Shown here: positions 1 through 8,770 of the stretch, in pieces
How positions within the stretch are numbered: position 1 is the first letter of the stretch
How the letters are laid out: every line of letters starts with the position of its first letter
Assembly (NCBI RefSeq): GCF_030065675.1
Contig: NZ_JASJDK010000002.1
Location: forward strand, 93,081 to 157,080
Direction of reading: 5' to 3'
DNA: 64,000 nucleotides
Origin: Mastigocoleus sp. MO_188.B34
Lineage (GTDB): Bacteria; Cyanobacteriota; Cyanobacteriia; Cyanobacteriales; Nostocaceae
Notes under the pieces: model-generated
Told to the model about the DNA's origin: nothing
Database searches by the model: none
Seen by the model: only the letters and a program-made list of their open reading frames with translations
Position numbers and translations under genes: made by a program

Positions 1-603
1 ATTTGAAATAAATTTTGTTTATATAAATTATTTTTTTGTTATCTAAGTTAATGATTTTGTTTTCTAAATTAATTTTTATGATTTCATAAATATAAAGATA
101 ATATAATAATTTTTATGGGCGGGGAATTTATTAAAACCTATTTTTGTTATGTAAAAACATATAGACCAAATAAAAAAGTTAAGTATATTAAATAACGCAA
201 TGCAAACTTGTTAGTCTATAACTTAAAGATAATATTTTATTAACGATAAAATATGTTTTGATTTAACCAGTAATACCTTCAATTGATAACTAGCAAATTA
301 AATCTGGATAGTTATCTATTTGCTTTGTAAATTATCTACCAAATGTTGAAACTTTAAAGAAATCAAGTACTTGTAAAAATCAAGTTATAGCAAGTGTTGA
401 CCTTTAACAAAGTTTTTCTTATTATTCATTAATAGAAAATATTTGCATTAGTTCTTTGTAAGAGATTTTTATGTTTTGAGATATTAATAAAAATGCAACT
501 TTATGTAGAAGATAAAATGATTTATTTTTATCACTTTCAATAAAGACTATTAAGTTAGAATGAATTTAAATAAATCACTATGCATTCATTAGAAGGTTGA
601 ATC
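1..603. other. AT-rich intergenic region upstream of fdxB
   Basis: No gene is visible in this stretch on either strand. It is very AT-rich and serves as the leader of the ferredoxin gene, with GAAGG about 8 bases before the ATG at 604. In Anabaena the neighbour upstream of this ferredoxin is, as I recall, the divergent regulator patB/cnfR. Whether that holds here cannot be seen, because the window begins inside the spacer. I found no clear NtcA box. Confidence 0.5.
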
Positions 604-897
604 ATGTCAGCAGTAACAGGACTAACATTTGGTGGTAAAACTTGGACGCCAGAATTTGCGCAAGCAATTGATAAAGATAAATGTATTGGTTGTGGCAGAT
701 GTTATAAAGTATGTGGATATAATGTGCTGACATTAAAAGCATTAGATGAAGATGGTGAATTTGTTGATGATGAAGATGATGATGAAATTGAAAGAAAAGT
801 AATGGTGATTGCGAATCAGGATAATTGCATTGGCTGTAAAGCTTGTTCTAGAATTTGTCCTAAGAATTGTTATACCCATGCAGCTTTAAATAATTAG
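604..897 (+). CDS. fdxB: Ferredoxin III, nif-specific (2[4Fe-4S])
   Basis: Small soluble bacterial-type ferredoxin of 97 residues. Two cysteine clusters are visible: C27-x2-C30-x2-C33-x3-C37 and C75-x2-C78-x2-C81-x3-C85, with an extra C89. This fits two 4Fe-4S clusters in which the fourth cysteine of each motif ligates the other cluster. Between them is a very acidic insert (about residues 50-62), as in the nif-associated ferredoxin III family. The family is tied to nitrogen fixation as an electron carrier or assembly partner. It sits 770 bp upstream of a coxBAC operon, the arrangement I recall for the heterocyst Cox2 locus of Anabaena. The GAAGG sequence before the ATG supports the start. 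The exact redox partner is not shown by the sequence. Confidence 0.9.
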   Translation: MSAVTGLTFGGKTWTPEFAQAIDKDKCIGCGRCYKVCGYNVLTLKALDEDGEFVDDEDDDEIERKVMVIANQDNCIGCKACSRICPKNCYTHAALNN

Positions 898-1668
898 GAA
901 ACTCCAAGAAGGTAACTTATCCCAAATTAATTTATTTGCGATATAGCTTGTCAATAATTACAATGGGATATTTTGATTTACTGTTTCCTTAGTACTGTTG
1001 TAATTAATCTGTGGCTGCTTAGGGTTGTTATTTATTTAATGAGGCGTTTCCATTAAATTTATTGGAGTTTATTGGAGCGCCTACATTTATAAATAGAGGA
1101 GAATAAACATATTTTTCTAATATAAAAGTTTATGGCAAACATTTATATAATATATAAGAATAATATTTTAATTTTGATGTTGTACAAATTATAGGAACAG
1201 TTTACAGGTGATTATATGAATACTATTTGTATTTGTATTTACTTCATATAAAGATTGTAAAATATGAATAAATAATACAGAAAAATCAGAATATTTTAAG
1301 TGCTACTTGCCTAGGTTTAATTATATAGGTGAGTAGTTATTTTTATATAAAAAACTTAAATAATCAATACTTTTACAAGCAATTGTTTAATAAATATTAG
1401 GATTTAAAAGTAAAATACAATCACACTTTAATATGTCAATAGGACAGTTAGTCGTATTAAATCGGAAATAATTTATGGATTTTTTGCTCGAGCTAACTTC
1501 CTAGGACAAAAATAATTCTGTCTATTGAGTCTGGCATCTGACAAAATTATTTTTGGCTTTTTGTTAACGGGGATACATATCAGTAATATCTCCAAAAACA
1601 ACTTCAATTTAAAATTCCCGAACACTCAATACTCAACACTTGGCTCATATTGAAACTAGCAGGTATTT
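898..1668. other. Intergenic region between fdxB and coxB
   Basis: No convincing gene lies in these 770 bases. Near 1039-1082 there is a weak hairpin (AGGCG...CGCCT arms). A stronger hairpin lies at 1507-1556 and is listed separately. The length suggests that coxBAC has its own promoter here rather than reading through from fdxB, but I could not assign -10/-35 boxes with confidence in such AT-rich DNA. Confidence 0.4.
1507..1562 (+). terminator. Long hairpin followed by a T-rich tract
   Basis: CAAAAATAATTCTGTC at 1507-1522 pairs with GACAAAATTATTTTTGG at 1540-1556, with one or two mismatches and a 17-base loop, and is followed by GCTTTTTGTT. This looks like an intrinsic terminator on the plus strand ending a transcript that started upstream, either fdxB read-through or a short RNA. 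It could also be a structured element in a long coxB leader. The AT-rich stem makes it weaker than a classic GC-rich terminator. Confidence 0.4.
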
Positions 1669-2643
1669 ATGCTACAAATTCCTGTTTCACTCCTAACTTT
1701 AGTGGCTGGAATTACAGTCACTCTTTTCAGTATTTGGGTTGGTCAACACCACTCTTTACTTCCGGTGCAAGCATCCGAGCAAGCACCTTTAGTAGATAAT
1801 TTTTTCAATATTATGGTTGCGATCGCTACTGCTTTATTTTTAGTAGTAGAAGGAACAATTATAATTTTTTTGGTGAAATTTCGTCACCGTCGCGGAGATG
1901 ATGCAGATGGAGTTCCCATCGAAGGAAGCTTTGCTTTAGAGGTTTTTTGGACAGCAATTCCAACAATTATTGTTATCTGTTTGGGTATATATAGTGTCGA
2001 TGTATATACCCAAATGGGAGGAATTAAACCGCGTAATAGCGAACAAATTGCTGGAAACTTAAACAAATCTAGTACTGCAATTGCTGCAACTTTAAATGAT
2101 GAGGGTGGAGATAGCTTACAAGCAAAAACACTCAAAAGTCCCATCATTGGAATTACAGGAGAAAACAGCAAAAAACCAGATCTAGTGGTTGATGTGACAG
2201 GAATGCAATTTGCTTGGATATTTAACTATCCCGAAAGCGGAATTACCTCTGGAGAACTCCATGTTCCTGTTGGTACAAAGGTTAAACTGAATATTGCAGC
2301 TACAGATGTAATTCATTCATTTTGGGTTCCACAGTTTCGTCTCAAACAAGATGCAATTCCTGGTATTCCCACTACATTAGGATTTACTGCAACCAAAACT
2401 GGTACCTATCCAATTGTTTGTACCGAACTGTGTGGTGGTTATCACGGTTCGATGCGATCGCAAGTCGTCGTTCATTCCCCCGAAAGCTTTGAAAATTGGT
2501 TGTTAGCTAACGCTACCAATACTGATAAAGTAACCGATACCATAGCATTAAGCCCTGAAGAGATTCTCACTCCATATGCCCGCAAACTGGGAGTTAATGC
2601 TAATACTTTGGCTGCTATTCATCAACAGGACTATTCCAATTAA
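1669..2643 (+). CDS. coxB: Cytochrome c oxidase subunit II
   Basis: Subunit II of an aa3-type heme-copper oxidase, 324 residues. It accepts electrons from cytochrome c or plastocyanin and passes them to subunit I. The CuA site is complete: H216 in the VIHSFW stretch, then C251-T-E253-L-C255-G-G-Y-H259-G-S-M262. The N-terminus carries a hydrophobic segment that could be a signal anchor, followed by two transmembrane helices (about 45-70 and 87-108). The soluble cupredoxin domain follows. An insert of about 45 residues rich in Ser, Thr and Asn (about 120-165) separates the membrane part from the cupredoxin domain. It is first in a coxB-coxA-coxC operon, 64 bp before coxA. The ATG at 1669 is preceded by only a weak AGCAGG-like site. 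Confidence 0.95.
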   Translation: MLQIPVSLLTLVAGITVTLFSIWVGQHHSLLPVQASEQAPLVDNFFNIMVAIATALFLVVEGTIIIFLVKFRHRRGDDADGVPIEGSFALEVFWTAIPTIIVICLGIYSVDVYTQMGGIKPRNSEQIAGNLNKSSTAIAATLNDEGGDSLQAKTLKSPIIGITGENSKKPDLVVDVTGMQFAWIFNYPESGITSGELHVPVGTKVKLNIAATDVIHSFWVPQFRLKQDAIPGIPTTLGFTATKTGTYPIVCTELCGGYHGSMRSQVVVHSPESFENWLLANATNTDKVTDTIALSPEEILTPYARKLGVNANTLAAIHQQDYSN

Positions 2644-2707
2644 CTCCTTGTAATAACTCCTTGTAATTCATTGTCTATAGCAGGGAGTGAAATCGCAAAT
2701 ATAACTT

Positions 2708-4381
2708 ATGACACAGACACAATTACAGTCGCCTGAACTTCCTGTTAATCATGGCGCTCACCCTGAAAAGTGGGAGTGGTACCACTACTTTACCTTTAAT
2801 ATTGACCACAAGGTGATTGGTATTCAATATCTGGTAACGGCATTTATATTTTATTTGATTGGCGGGCTGATGGCTGTTGCTATGCGCGCTGAACTTGCGA
2901 CACCAGACCCGGATATTGTCGACCCTAATCTGTATAATGCTTTGATGACCAACCATGGGACAATTATGATTTTCCTGTGGATTGTGCCGAGTGCAATTGG
3001 TGGTTTTGGTAACTATTTAGTACCACTGATGGTTGGGGCTAGAGATATGGCATTTCCCAAACTAAATGCTATTGCATTTTGGTTGAATCCCCCTGCTGCG
3101 GCATTATTAGCTGCCAGTTTTTATTTTGGTGGTGGTTCTCAATCAGGTTGGACAGCCTATCCACCCCTCAGTTTAGTTACTGCCCCAACTGCCCAAACAT
3201 TGTGGATTTTAGCAATTGTTTTGGTCGGAACTTCTTCAATTTTGGGTGCCTTAAATTTTGTGGTCACCATCTGGAAATTGAAAGTTCCCAGCATGAAGTG
3301 GGATCAATTACCCCTATTTTGTTGGGCGATTTTGGCAACTTCTGTTTTAGCATTACTTTCTACACCTGTATTAGCAGCGGGTTTAGTTTTGCTCCTGTTT
3401 GACCTTAACTTTGGTACTTCCTTCTTTAAACCTGATGGTGGTGGTAATGTAGTCCTTTATCAACATTTATTCTGGTTTTATTCTCATCCGGCAGTATATT
3501 TGATGATTCTGCCAATTTTCGGAATTATGTCGGAAGTTGTTCCCGTCCACGCCCGCAAATCAATTTTTGGTTATAAAGCGATCGCTTACTCTAGCGTAGC
3601 AATTTGCGTAGTTGGTTTATTCGTCTGGGTACACCACATGTTTACAAGTGGTACTCCTGGATGGATGCGGATGTTCTTTACCATTTCCACTTTAATTGTT
3701 GCAGTTCCCACAGGGGTAAAGATTTTCGGGTGGGTTGCAACCTTGTGGGGGGGCAAAATTCGCTTCACTAGTGCAATGCTATTTGCCCTCGGCTTACTAT
3801 CCATGTTTGTTTTGGGTGGTTTAAGTGGCGTCACCATGGGTACTGCACCTTTTGATGTTCATGTCCATGACACCTATTATGTAGTTGCTCACTTCCACTT
3901 CGTTCTATTTGGCGGTTCCGTATTTGGGATTTATGCTGGAATTTACCACTGGTTTCCTAAAATCACCGGTAGGTTTTTAAATGAAACTTTGGGTAGAATT
4001 CACTTTGTTCTTACCTTTATTGGAACTCTTGCAACATTCTTGCCAATGCACGAATTGGGTTTGCAAGGAATGCCCCGTCGGGTAGCAATGTATGACCCAC
4101 AATTCATAGCTTTGAACCAAATTTGTACTATCGGTGCTTTCATTTTAGGAGCATCAGTGATTCCCTTCTTTCTTAATGTTCTTTGGAGTTGGGGATTTGG
4201 ACGTAAAGCCGGAGATAATCCTTGGAATGCTCTTTCTTTAGAATGGACAACCTCTTCACCTCCTGCAATTGAAAACTGGGATACTCTACCTGTGGTTACC
4301 CACGGACCCTATGAATATGGCTTCAATGAAGAGGACGATAATTCTGTGCGATCGGGCACTAAAGTCGAGCCAAGTATTTGA
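2708..4381 (+). CDS. coxA: Cytochrome c oxidase subunit I
   Basis: Catalytic subunit of the terminal oxidase, 557 residues and about 12 transmembrane helices. It reduces oxygen to water at the heme a3-CuB centre and pumps protons. Visible hallmarks are the WFYSHPAVY segment (CuB His and the cross-linked Tyr), the VHHMFTSG di-histidine CuB ligands, and the HDTYYVVAHFHFVLFG segment with the heme ligands. Length and motifs fit the aa3 family A type. It lies 64 bp after coxB and about 200 bp before coxC, on the same strand. Together with the fdxB neighbour, the gene set suggests the oxidase that keeps oxygen low in heterocysts (Cox2). That assignment is by context, not by a diagnostic residue. 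Confidence 0.97.
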   Translation: MTQTQLQSPELPVNHGAHPEKWEWYHYFTFNIDHKVIGIQYLVTAFIFYLIGGLMAVAMRAELATPDPDIVDPNLYNALMTNHGTIMIFLWIVPSAIGGFGNYLVPLMVGARDMAFPKLNAIAFWLNPPAAALLAASFYFGGGSQSGWTAYPPLSLVTAPTAQTLWILAIVLVGTSSILGALNFVVTIWKLKVPSMKWDQLPLFCWAILATSVLALLSTPVLAAGLVLLLFDLNFGTSFFKPDGGGNVVLYQHLFWFYSHPAVYLMILPIFGIMSEVVPVHARKSIFGYKAIAYSSVAICVVGLFVWVHHMFTSGTPGWMRMFFTISTLIVAVPTGVKIFGWVATLWGGKIRFTSAMLFALGLLSMFVLGGLSGVTMGTAPFDVHVHDTYYVVAHFHFVLFGGSVFGIYAGIYHWFPKITGRFLNETLGRIHFVLTFIGTLATFLPMHELGLQGMPRRVAMYDPQFIALNQICTIGAFILGASVIPFFLNVLWSWGFGRKAGDNPWNALSLEWTTSSPPAIENWDTLPVVTHGPYEYGFNEEDDNSVRSGTKVEPSI

Positions 4382-4472
4382 AGAAATATGCGAATGTAAT
4401 TTTTATTCGCAAATCCAATTCACAAACTCAAAAGCAGTAACAGAATTTTCCAGGTTCTATACAAAAGTTTCT

Positions 4473-4489
4473 GGGAGGCTCTGCCTCCC
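4473..4489. repeat. Small palindromic repeat in the coxA-coxC spacer
   Basis: GGGAGGC-TCT-GCCTCCC forms a 7-bp perfect stem with a 3-base loop, followed by GAGGCTACATT. Such gggaggc/gcctccc hairpins are common dispersed repeats in cyanobacteria. It lies between coxA and coxC and could stabilise the coxA end of the message or reduce expression of coxC. Confidence 0.6.
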
Positions 4490-4577
4490 GAGGCTACATT
4501 CCTTACTAGAGAGAAAAAAATAATAAAGTAGACACCATTTACCGACCAGTAATACAACCCAAATACCATCAACTGAT

Positions 4578-5168
4578 ATGACACTTGCACCCACACCAGA
4601 TACTAGCCATCACGAAGAACATCCAGACTTTCGAGTTTTAGGGCTGTTAACCTTTCTCGTTTCCGAATCCCTAATGTTTGGTGGTTTTTTTGCCGCTTAT
4701 TTGTTTTATCGAGGTTTGGCTGATGTTTGGCCTCCCCATGAAACTGAGGTAGAACTGATATTACCAACAATTAACACAATTATTTTGGTTTCTAGTAGTT
4801 TCGTGATTCATTTCGGCGATGCTGCGATTAAAAAAAATGACCTCAAGGGAATGCGAAAATGGTACAAAATAACAGCCGGTATGGGTGCTATTTTCTTACT
4901 AGGTCAAGTTTATGAATATTTGACATTAGGATATGGCTTAACAACCAATATTTTTTCTAATTGCTTTTACTTAATGACCGGCTTTCACGGTTTGCATGTA
5001 TTTATTGGATTGTTATTAATTCTGGGAGTTTTATGGCGTTCTCGTCGCCCCGAACACTATAATGCCACCAAACATATTGGCATTGAAATGGCAGAAATCT
5101 ACTGGCACTTTGTAGATATTATTTGGATTGTTTTATTTTCTTTGCTCTACATTTTGACAAGATTCTGA
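4578..5168 (+). CDS. coxC: Cytochrome c oxidase subunit III
   Basis: Integral membrane subunit III, 196 residues with five predicted helices, as in the short bacterial form. It stabilises subunit I in the oxidase complex. Recognisable stretches are VSESLMFGGFFAAYLF in helix 1, the FHGLHVFIGLLLILG segment and the C-terminal EIYWHFVDIIWIVLFSLLYI segment, all typical of the family. It completes the coxBAC operon. The N-terminus is His/Glu-rich and cytoplasmic, and the start at 4578 gives a normal family length. Confidence 0.95.
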   Translation: MTLAPTPDTSHHEEHPDFRVLGLLTFLVSESLMFGGFFAAYLFYRGLADVWPPHETEVELILPTINTIILVSSSFVIHFGDAAIKKNDLKGMRKWYKITAGMGAIFLLGQVYEYLTLGYGLTTNIFSNCFYLMTGFHGLHVFIGLLLILGVLWRSRRPEHYNATKHIGIEMAEIYWHFVDIIWIVLFSLLYILTRF

Positions 5169-5387
5169 TTTTTCAGTTATCAGTTATCAGTTAATGCGCT
5201 ATCGCGCACGCTGCGCTAACAGTTAACAGCTAACTTTTGATAAATTAGTTTGAACAGGATATATTTTTTAGCTATAGGGATATATTTTGGTTATTTACAA
5301 AATTTAAACATGACTCCTATAGTAATCTCAAACTAATAATTGATAACTGGTAGCTAATTACTGATAACTGATTACCAAGGAGTTTTT

Positions 5388-5873
5388 ATGTTAGTAGATA
5401 AGGATAGGTTTTCTTGGTTCGAAGTTCCAGAGGATATCAAAAAGTTGTTGATATTAGCTGCGGATAATTGGGAGAATAATTCTGAAGCGGAAAAATATAT
5501 AAATCAAGCTTTAGCCAAAACTGGAAAAAATACAGATGTTTTAATTGCAGCATACAGATACTTTTACTATAAATATAATTATCCTATGGCATTACAAATT
5601 GCCAATAAAGTCATAGATACAATTAAAGAATTAGAAAATTTTACCAATGATTGGGAAGAATTAAAGCCAATATTGATTGCTCGAAAAGAAGAAGCGATAA
5701 TTCGACTCTTTTTAAATGCTTATGCTGCTTCTGGATTGGTTTTAGCCAAGTTGGGGGAACTGGAACAAGCTAAAAAAATCTGTATACAGGTTAAAGAAAT
5801 TGATAAAAATAACGAATTTGGTGCTGGGGTATTGTTTGATATTTTGACACGTCCACCAGAAGAAGATGATTAG
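5388..5873 (+). CDS. Small helical TPR-like protein downstream of cox
   Basis: Soluble, wholly helical protein of 161 residues with no signal peptide. The pattern of small and aromatic residues (for example AEKYINQALAKTG, then ASGLVLAKLGELEQAKKIC with a following hydrophilic turn) resembles two or three degenerate TPR hairpins, which usually bind protein partners. AAGGAG stands 9 bases before the ATG, a strong ribosome site. It is followed by the cupin and ArsC-like genes on the same strand. The context suggests a role linked to nitrogen fixation or the heterocyst oxidase. I do not recognise a named family, and no catalytic motif is visible. Confidence 0.7.
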   Translation: MLVDKDRFSWFEVPEDIKKLLILAADNWENNSEAEKYINQALAKTGKNTDVLIAAYRYFYYKYNYPMALQIANKVIDTIKELENFTNDWEELKPILIARKEEAIIRLFLNAYAASGLVLAKLGELEQAKKICIQVKEIDKNNEFGAGVLFDILTRPPEEDD

Positions 5874-5963
5874 ATGAGTAATGGGTAATAGGTAAAGTTT
5901 TAAACTATACCCTATGGGTAAAAGTTCAGACAGAGTTGTGAATTTTATATATGAATTTTACAT

Positions 5964-6575
5964 ATGAGAGGAAATGATTGGCTTGTTACTGAAGATGGGA
6001 AGTACCAGGCTGGTAAGCCCGTAAGGGAATGGGATTTATTACAAGAAGATTACTATCTATATCGATTTTTAACTGAATTAGAATATACAGTAAAACAAAC
6101 TAAATCAGAATTCGAATTTCTTACAAAAGTTCGTATATTAGTAAGACGTTTAATTACTAATTCCTATTGGGTCAGAAGTAAATATCCAGAGCCAAATTTT
6201 ACAACAGGTACTTCTGTAGAACTTTTATATGATGAATTAGGTTTTCCATTTACAGTACAAATGGTTACCTTTACACCTGGAACAATTTCTAATATTCATA
6301 ACCATGGTACCTGGGGGGTAGTCGCAATTTTAAAAGGTCAAGAAAAAAATACTTTCTGGCAAAGACAACCAACTCCTAAATTTAACGGTAAAATAGAATT
6401 TACCAAAGAACTTATTTTATCTCCGGGGGATATTATCAGTTTTGTTCCTGGTGCAATTCATTGTGTAGAAGCAATCGCCGAAGAACCAACTGTAACTTTT
6501 AATTTATACGGCGAAACAAAGTCGAAAGAAAGGTTTGAATTTGACACCACGAATCACACTGCAAAGAATTTCTAG
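5964..6575 (+). CDS. Cupin, cysteine-dioxygenase-like
   Basis: Protein of 203 residues with a single cupin barrel. Motif 1 is visible as IHNHGTWGVVAILKGQEKN (metal-binding His pair and later Glu) and motif 2 as PGDIISFVPGAIHCVEA (third His). This is the pattern of the cysteine dioxygenase/plant cysteine oxidase-like cupins, non-heme iron enzymes that oxidise thiols with O2. It lies between the TPR-like gene and the nitrogenase-associated gene, 90 bp after the former. Possible roles are sulfur amino-acid oxidation or oxygen consumption in the diazotrophic cell; both are inferences. Substrate residues cannot be assigned by eye. Confidence 0.75.
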   Translation: MRGNDWLVTEDGKYQAGKPVREWDLLQEDYYLYRFLTELEYTVKQTKSEFEFLTKVRILVRRLITNSYWVRSKYPEPNFTTGTSVELLYDELGFPFTVQMVTFTPGTISNIHNHGTWGVVAILKGQEKNTFWQRQPTPKFNGKIEFTKELILSPGDIISFVPGAIHCVEAIAEEPTVTFNLYGETKSKERFEFDTTNHTAKNF

Positions 6576-6637
6576 TTGGGGAATGGGGAATTTCTCGAGA
6601 GTCCTATCTAACTAATAATTAATTAGGAGATAGTAGA

Positions 6638-7096
6638 ATGGCAAAAGTTATTTTTTATGAAAAACCAGGTTGTAAAAATAATACAAAACAAAAAACTTTG
6701 CTTGCAGCAGCAGGTCATGAATTGGAAGCTCATAATTTATTAACCAATTCTTGGACTGCTGAAAGTTTACATTCATTTTTTGGCGATCGCCCTGTAGTTG
6801 AATGGTTTAATAAAGCTGCACCAAGGGTCAGATCTGGGGAGGTGCTTCCTGAAGAATTAGATGCACAAACAGCTTTAGCATTGATGCTAGAAGATCCATT
6901 GTTAATTCGTCGTCCTTTAATTCAAGTGGGAGAACATCGAGAAGTCGGTTTTGATGTAGAACGCATTGATGCTTGGATCGGTTTAAAAGCTGCAAATGAT
7001 TCCTTGAAGGACACCACTGAAAAATTAATGAACCAAGATTTACAAAATTGTCCTCGTAAACACGAACATCATGAGAATGGTAAGTGTCATAGCTAA
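6638..7096 (+). CDS. Nitrogenase-associated protein, ArsC/Spx fold
   Basis: Protein of 152 residues with a thioredoxin-like ArsC/Spx fold. It begins AKVIFYEKPGCKNNTKQK, with Cys12 in the position of the reactive cysteine of arsenate reductases but without the usual CxxC or CxxxR pattern. A later stretch, LLIRRPLIQVGEHREVGFDVERIDAWI, is the conserved ArsC-fold C-terminal core. The family is known as nitrogenase-associated protein and occurs in nif clusters; its biochemical role is unsettled. The last 25 residues are His/Cys-rich (HEHHENGKCHS) and might bind metal. GGAGA precedes the ATG. The gene closes the diazotrophy-linked run that starts at fdxB. Confidence 0.85.
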   Translation: MAKVIFYEKPGCKNNTKQKTLLAAAGHELEAHNLLTNSWTAESLHSFFGDRPVVEWFNKAAPRVRSGEVLPEELDAQTALALMLEDPLLIRRPLIQVGEHREVGFDVERIDAWIGLKAANDSLKDTTEKLMNQDLQNCPRKHEHHENGKCHS

Positions 7097-7191
7097 TCAA
7101 AACCAAAACATTAATTCTGTTACGGGTAGATTACGCTCGCTTTTGGGCTACTATACCCCACAATATCAATCCCTAATTTAATAGATTGAGC

Positions 7192-7218
7192 GTAGAGACG
7201 TAGCATTGCTACGTCTTT
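7192..7218. repeat. Palindromic repeat, GTAGAGACG family
   Basis: AGACGTAGCA at 7196-7205 and TGCTACGTCT at 7207-7216 form a 10-bp perfect stem around one base, preceded by GTAG and followed by TTATTT. It may act as a terminator after the nitrogenase-associated gene. The GTAGAGACG arm is shared with repeats at 46.8, 49.9, 56.0 and 56.3 kb. Confidence 0.7.
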
Positions 7219-7316
7219 ATTTCCCATGAAACTAACTACTACAGGTATATTGATTTCGGTCAGCAACAGTTGTATGCTGTATTACTCATAGATTATTATT
7301 CTTATTTTATAATCCC

Positions 7317-8075
7317 TTGAAAGGACAAATCAATTCTGTAGAAACATCGACTGATTGGCTCTATCGTTACCCAGAGCTTTACGCTGGTACTTTTATTAAG
7401 CGCTACAAGAGGTTTTTTGTTGATGTTAAACTTGATAGCGGAGAAATAGTAACAGCCCATTGTCCCAACACAGGACCAATGACAGGGGTTTCAACTCCTG
7501 GTAGTGCTGTAATGTTGTCCAAGAGTAATAACCCCAAACGCAAACTCGGCTACACTTTAGAATTAATCGAAGTTCATGATAACGAACCTACTTGGGTGGG
7601 TGTAAATACAGCTTTACCTAACCGGGTAGTTAAATTAGCCCTAGAAAAACATCTATTTTCAGAACTTGGAGATTATTTAAAAGTTCAGTCGGAAGTACCC
7701 TACGGACAAGAGAAAAAAAGTCGTGTTGATTTTCTGTTGTCAGGGAAAGAAATGGAACGTTCTATATATCTGGAAGTTAAAAATACAACATTTGTTAAGG
7801 GTAAGTTAGCTTTATTCCCAGATACAGAAACAACACGAGGACAAAAGCACCTCAGAGAATTGATGGCTTTATTACCAGATCATCGCTCGGTTATGCTTTA
7901 CTTTATCAACAGGGGTGATTGTATGGATTTTGCACCTGGTGATGAAACTGACCCTGTGTATGGTAAATTGCTGCGCGAAGCTTTATCTATGGGTGTGGAA
8001 ATTTTACCTTGTAGATTTGCAGTTAGTCCAGAGGGTATTCGTTATTTGGGGTTGGCGAATTGTAGTTTTGTTTAA
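7317..8075 (+). CDS. sfsA: SfsA family DNA-binding/sugar fermentation stimulation protein
   Basis: Protein of 252 residues covering the whole SfsA family. Typical stretches are YRYPELYAGTFIKRYKRFFVDV at the N-terminus, AHCPNTGPMTGVSTPG, the nuclease-like core SRVDFLLSG...IYLEVKNTTF (D and E-x-K), and the C-terminal PGDETDPVYGKLLREAL. SfsA has been described as a DNA-binding regulator of sugar metabolism, and its fold is nuclease-like. Its role in cyanobacteria is not known to me. The reading frame has no ATG before the conserved region; TTG at 7317 is the plausible start, which makes it a non-ATG gene. It stands alone between two intergenic gaps. Confidence 0.9.
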   Translation: MKGQINSVETSTDWLYRYPELYAGTFIKRYKRFFVDVKLDSGEIVTAHCPNTGPMTGVSTPGSAVMLSKSNNPKRKLGYTLELIEVHDNEPTWVGVNTALPNRVVKLALEKHLFSELGDYLKVQSEVPYGQEKKSRVDFLLSGKEMERSIYLEVKNTTFVKGKLALFPDTETTRGQKHLRELMALLPDHRSVMLYFINRGDCMDFAPGDETDPVYGKLLREALSMGVEILPCRFAVSPEGIRYLGLANCSFV

Positions 8076-8149
8076 TTGTGAATATTTCTAGGTTTGGTCA
8101 ATCGTCAACTCTAAGGGGTCAGCATCTAATTATTACTACCCCTTCTATA

Positions 8150-8518
8150 TCAGGAATATGGTAAACCCAAGCGTCGCCACTCCATCATTCCGCCAGTAAT
8201 ATTAAAGACTTGAATGAAACCTGCTTTGACCAGATATTTTGCAGCAATTGGGCTGCGATGTGAGGTTAAACAAATCACAAGAACAGGTTCATTTTTGGAT
8301 AAATTCCTAAACCATTGAGGATAAACCCAGCTACGTAAAACCGGTATCATACCCATAATAAGACGTGGCAAACTTAAGTTCACTGCTCCTACTAAATGAA
8401 ACATATCATACTCAATTTTACTACGTACATCGATGAGTAAAGGGTGTTCGGGTAATTTGACAAATTCAGAAGGAGAAATATCAATCACAAATGGTTTAAC
8501 AGAAGATGTAGACGCCAT
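8150..8518 (-). CDS. Rhodanese-like domain protein
   Basis: Single-domain rhodanese homologue of 122 residues, cytoplasmic. It shows the CH2A-like HPLLIDVRSKIEYDMFHLVGAVNL stretch and an active-site loop CLTSHRS, where the Cys would carry the persulfide. The loop is followed by PIAAKYLVKAGFIQVFNITGGMMEW, the usual end of the domain. Such proteins move sulfane sulfur between partners. It is monocistronic, convergent with sfsA. The spacer of about 250 bp to the next gene holds nothing recognisable. Confidence 0.88.
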   Translation of the reverse strand: MASTSSVKPFVIDISPSEFVKLPEHPLLIDVRSKIEYDMFHLVGAVNLSLPRLIMGMIPVLRSWVYPQWFRNLSKNEPVLVICLTSHRSPIAAKYLVKAGFIQVFNITGGMMEWRRLGLPYS

Positions 8519-8770
8519 ATAAGTTAATTTTTTTGTGAAGTAATAATTTAAAAATCTTCGATTAATTTCCTAGATGAGTATCGAGATTATCTTTCTCAGT
8601 CGAGAGTTAAGTTGGATAGCCACCAGAAGCGATAACAAAAAAAATACATACCCCACACACGCAAACCTAGCAAATACTCCCTGTATAAATATTGCCTGAC
8701 GTTAGTAAAGTAACTGAGTTATTATTATTTACGAGTATAACTTAGTGCAAAGGTACAAGCAGGTTAAGAA

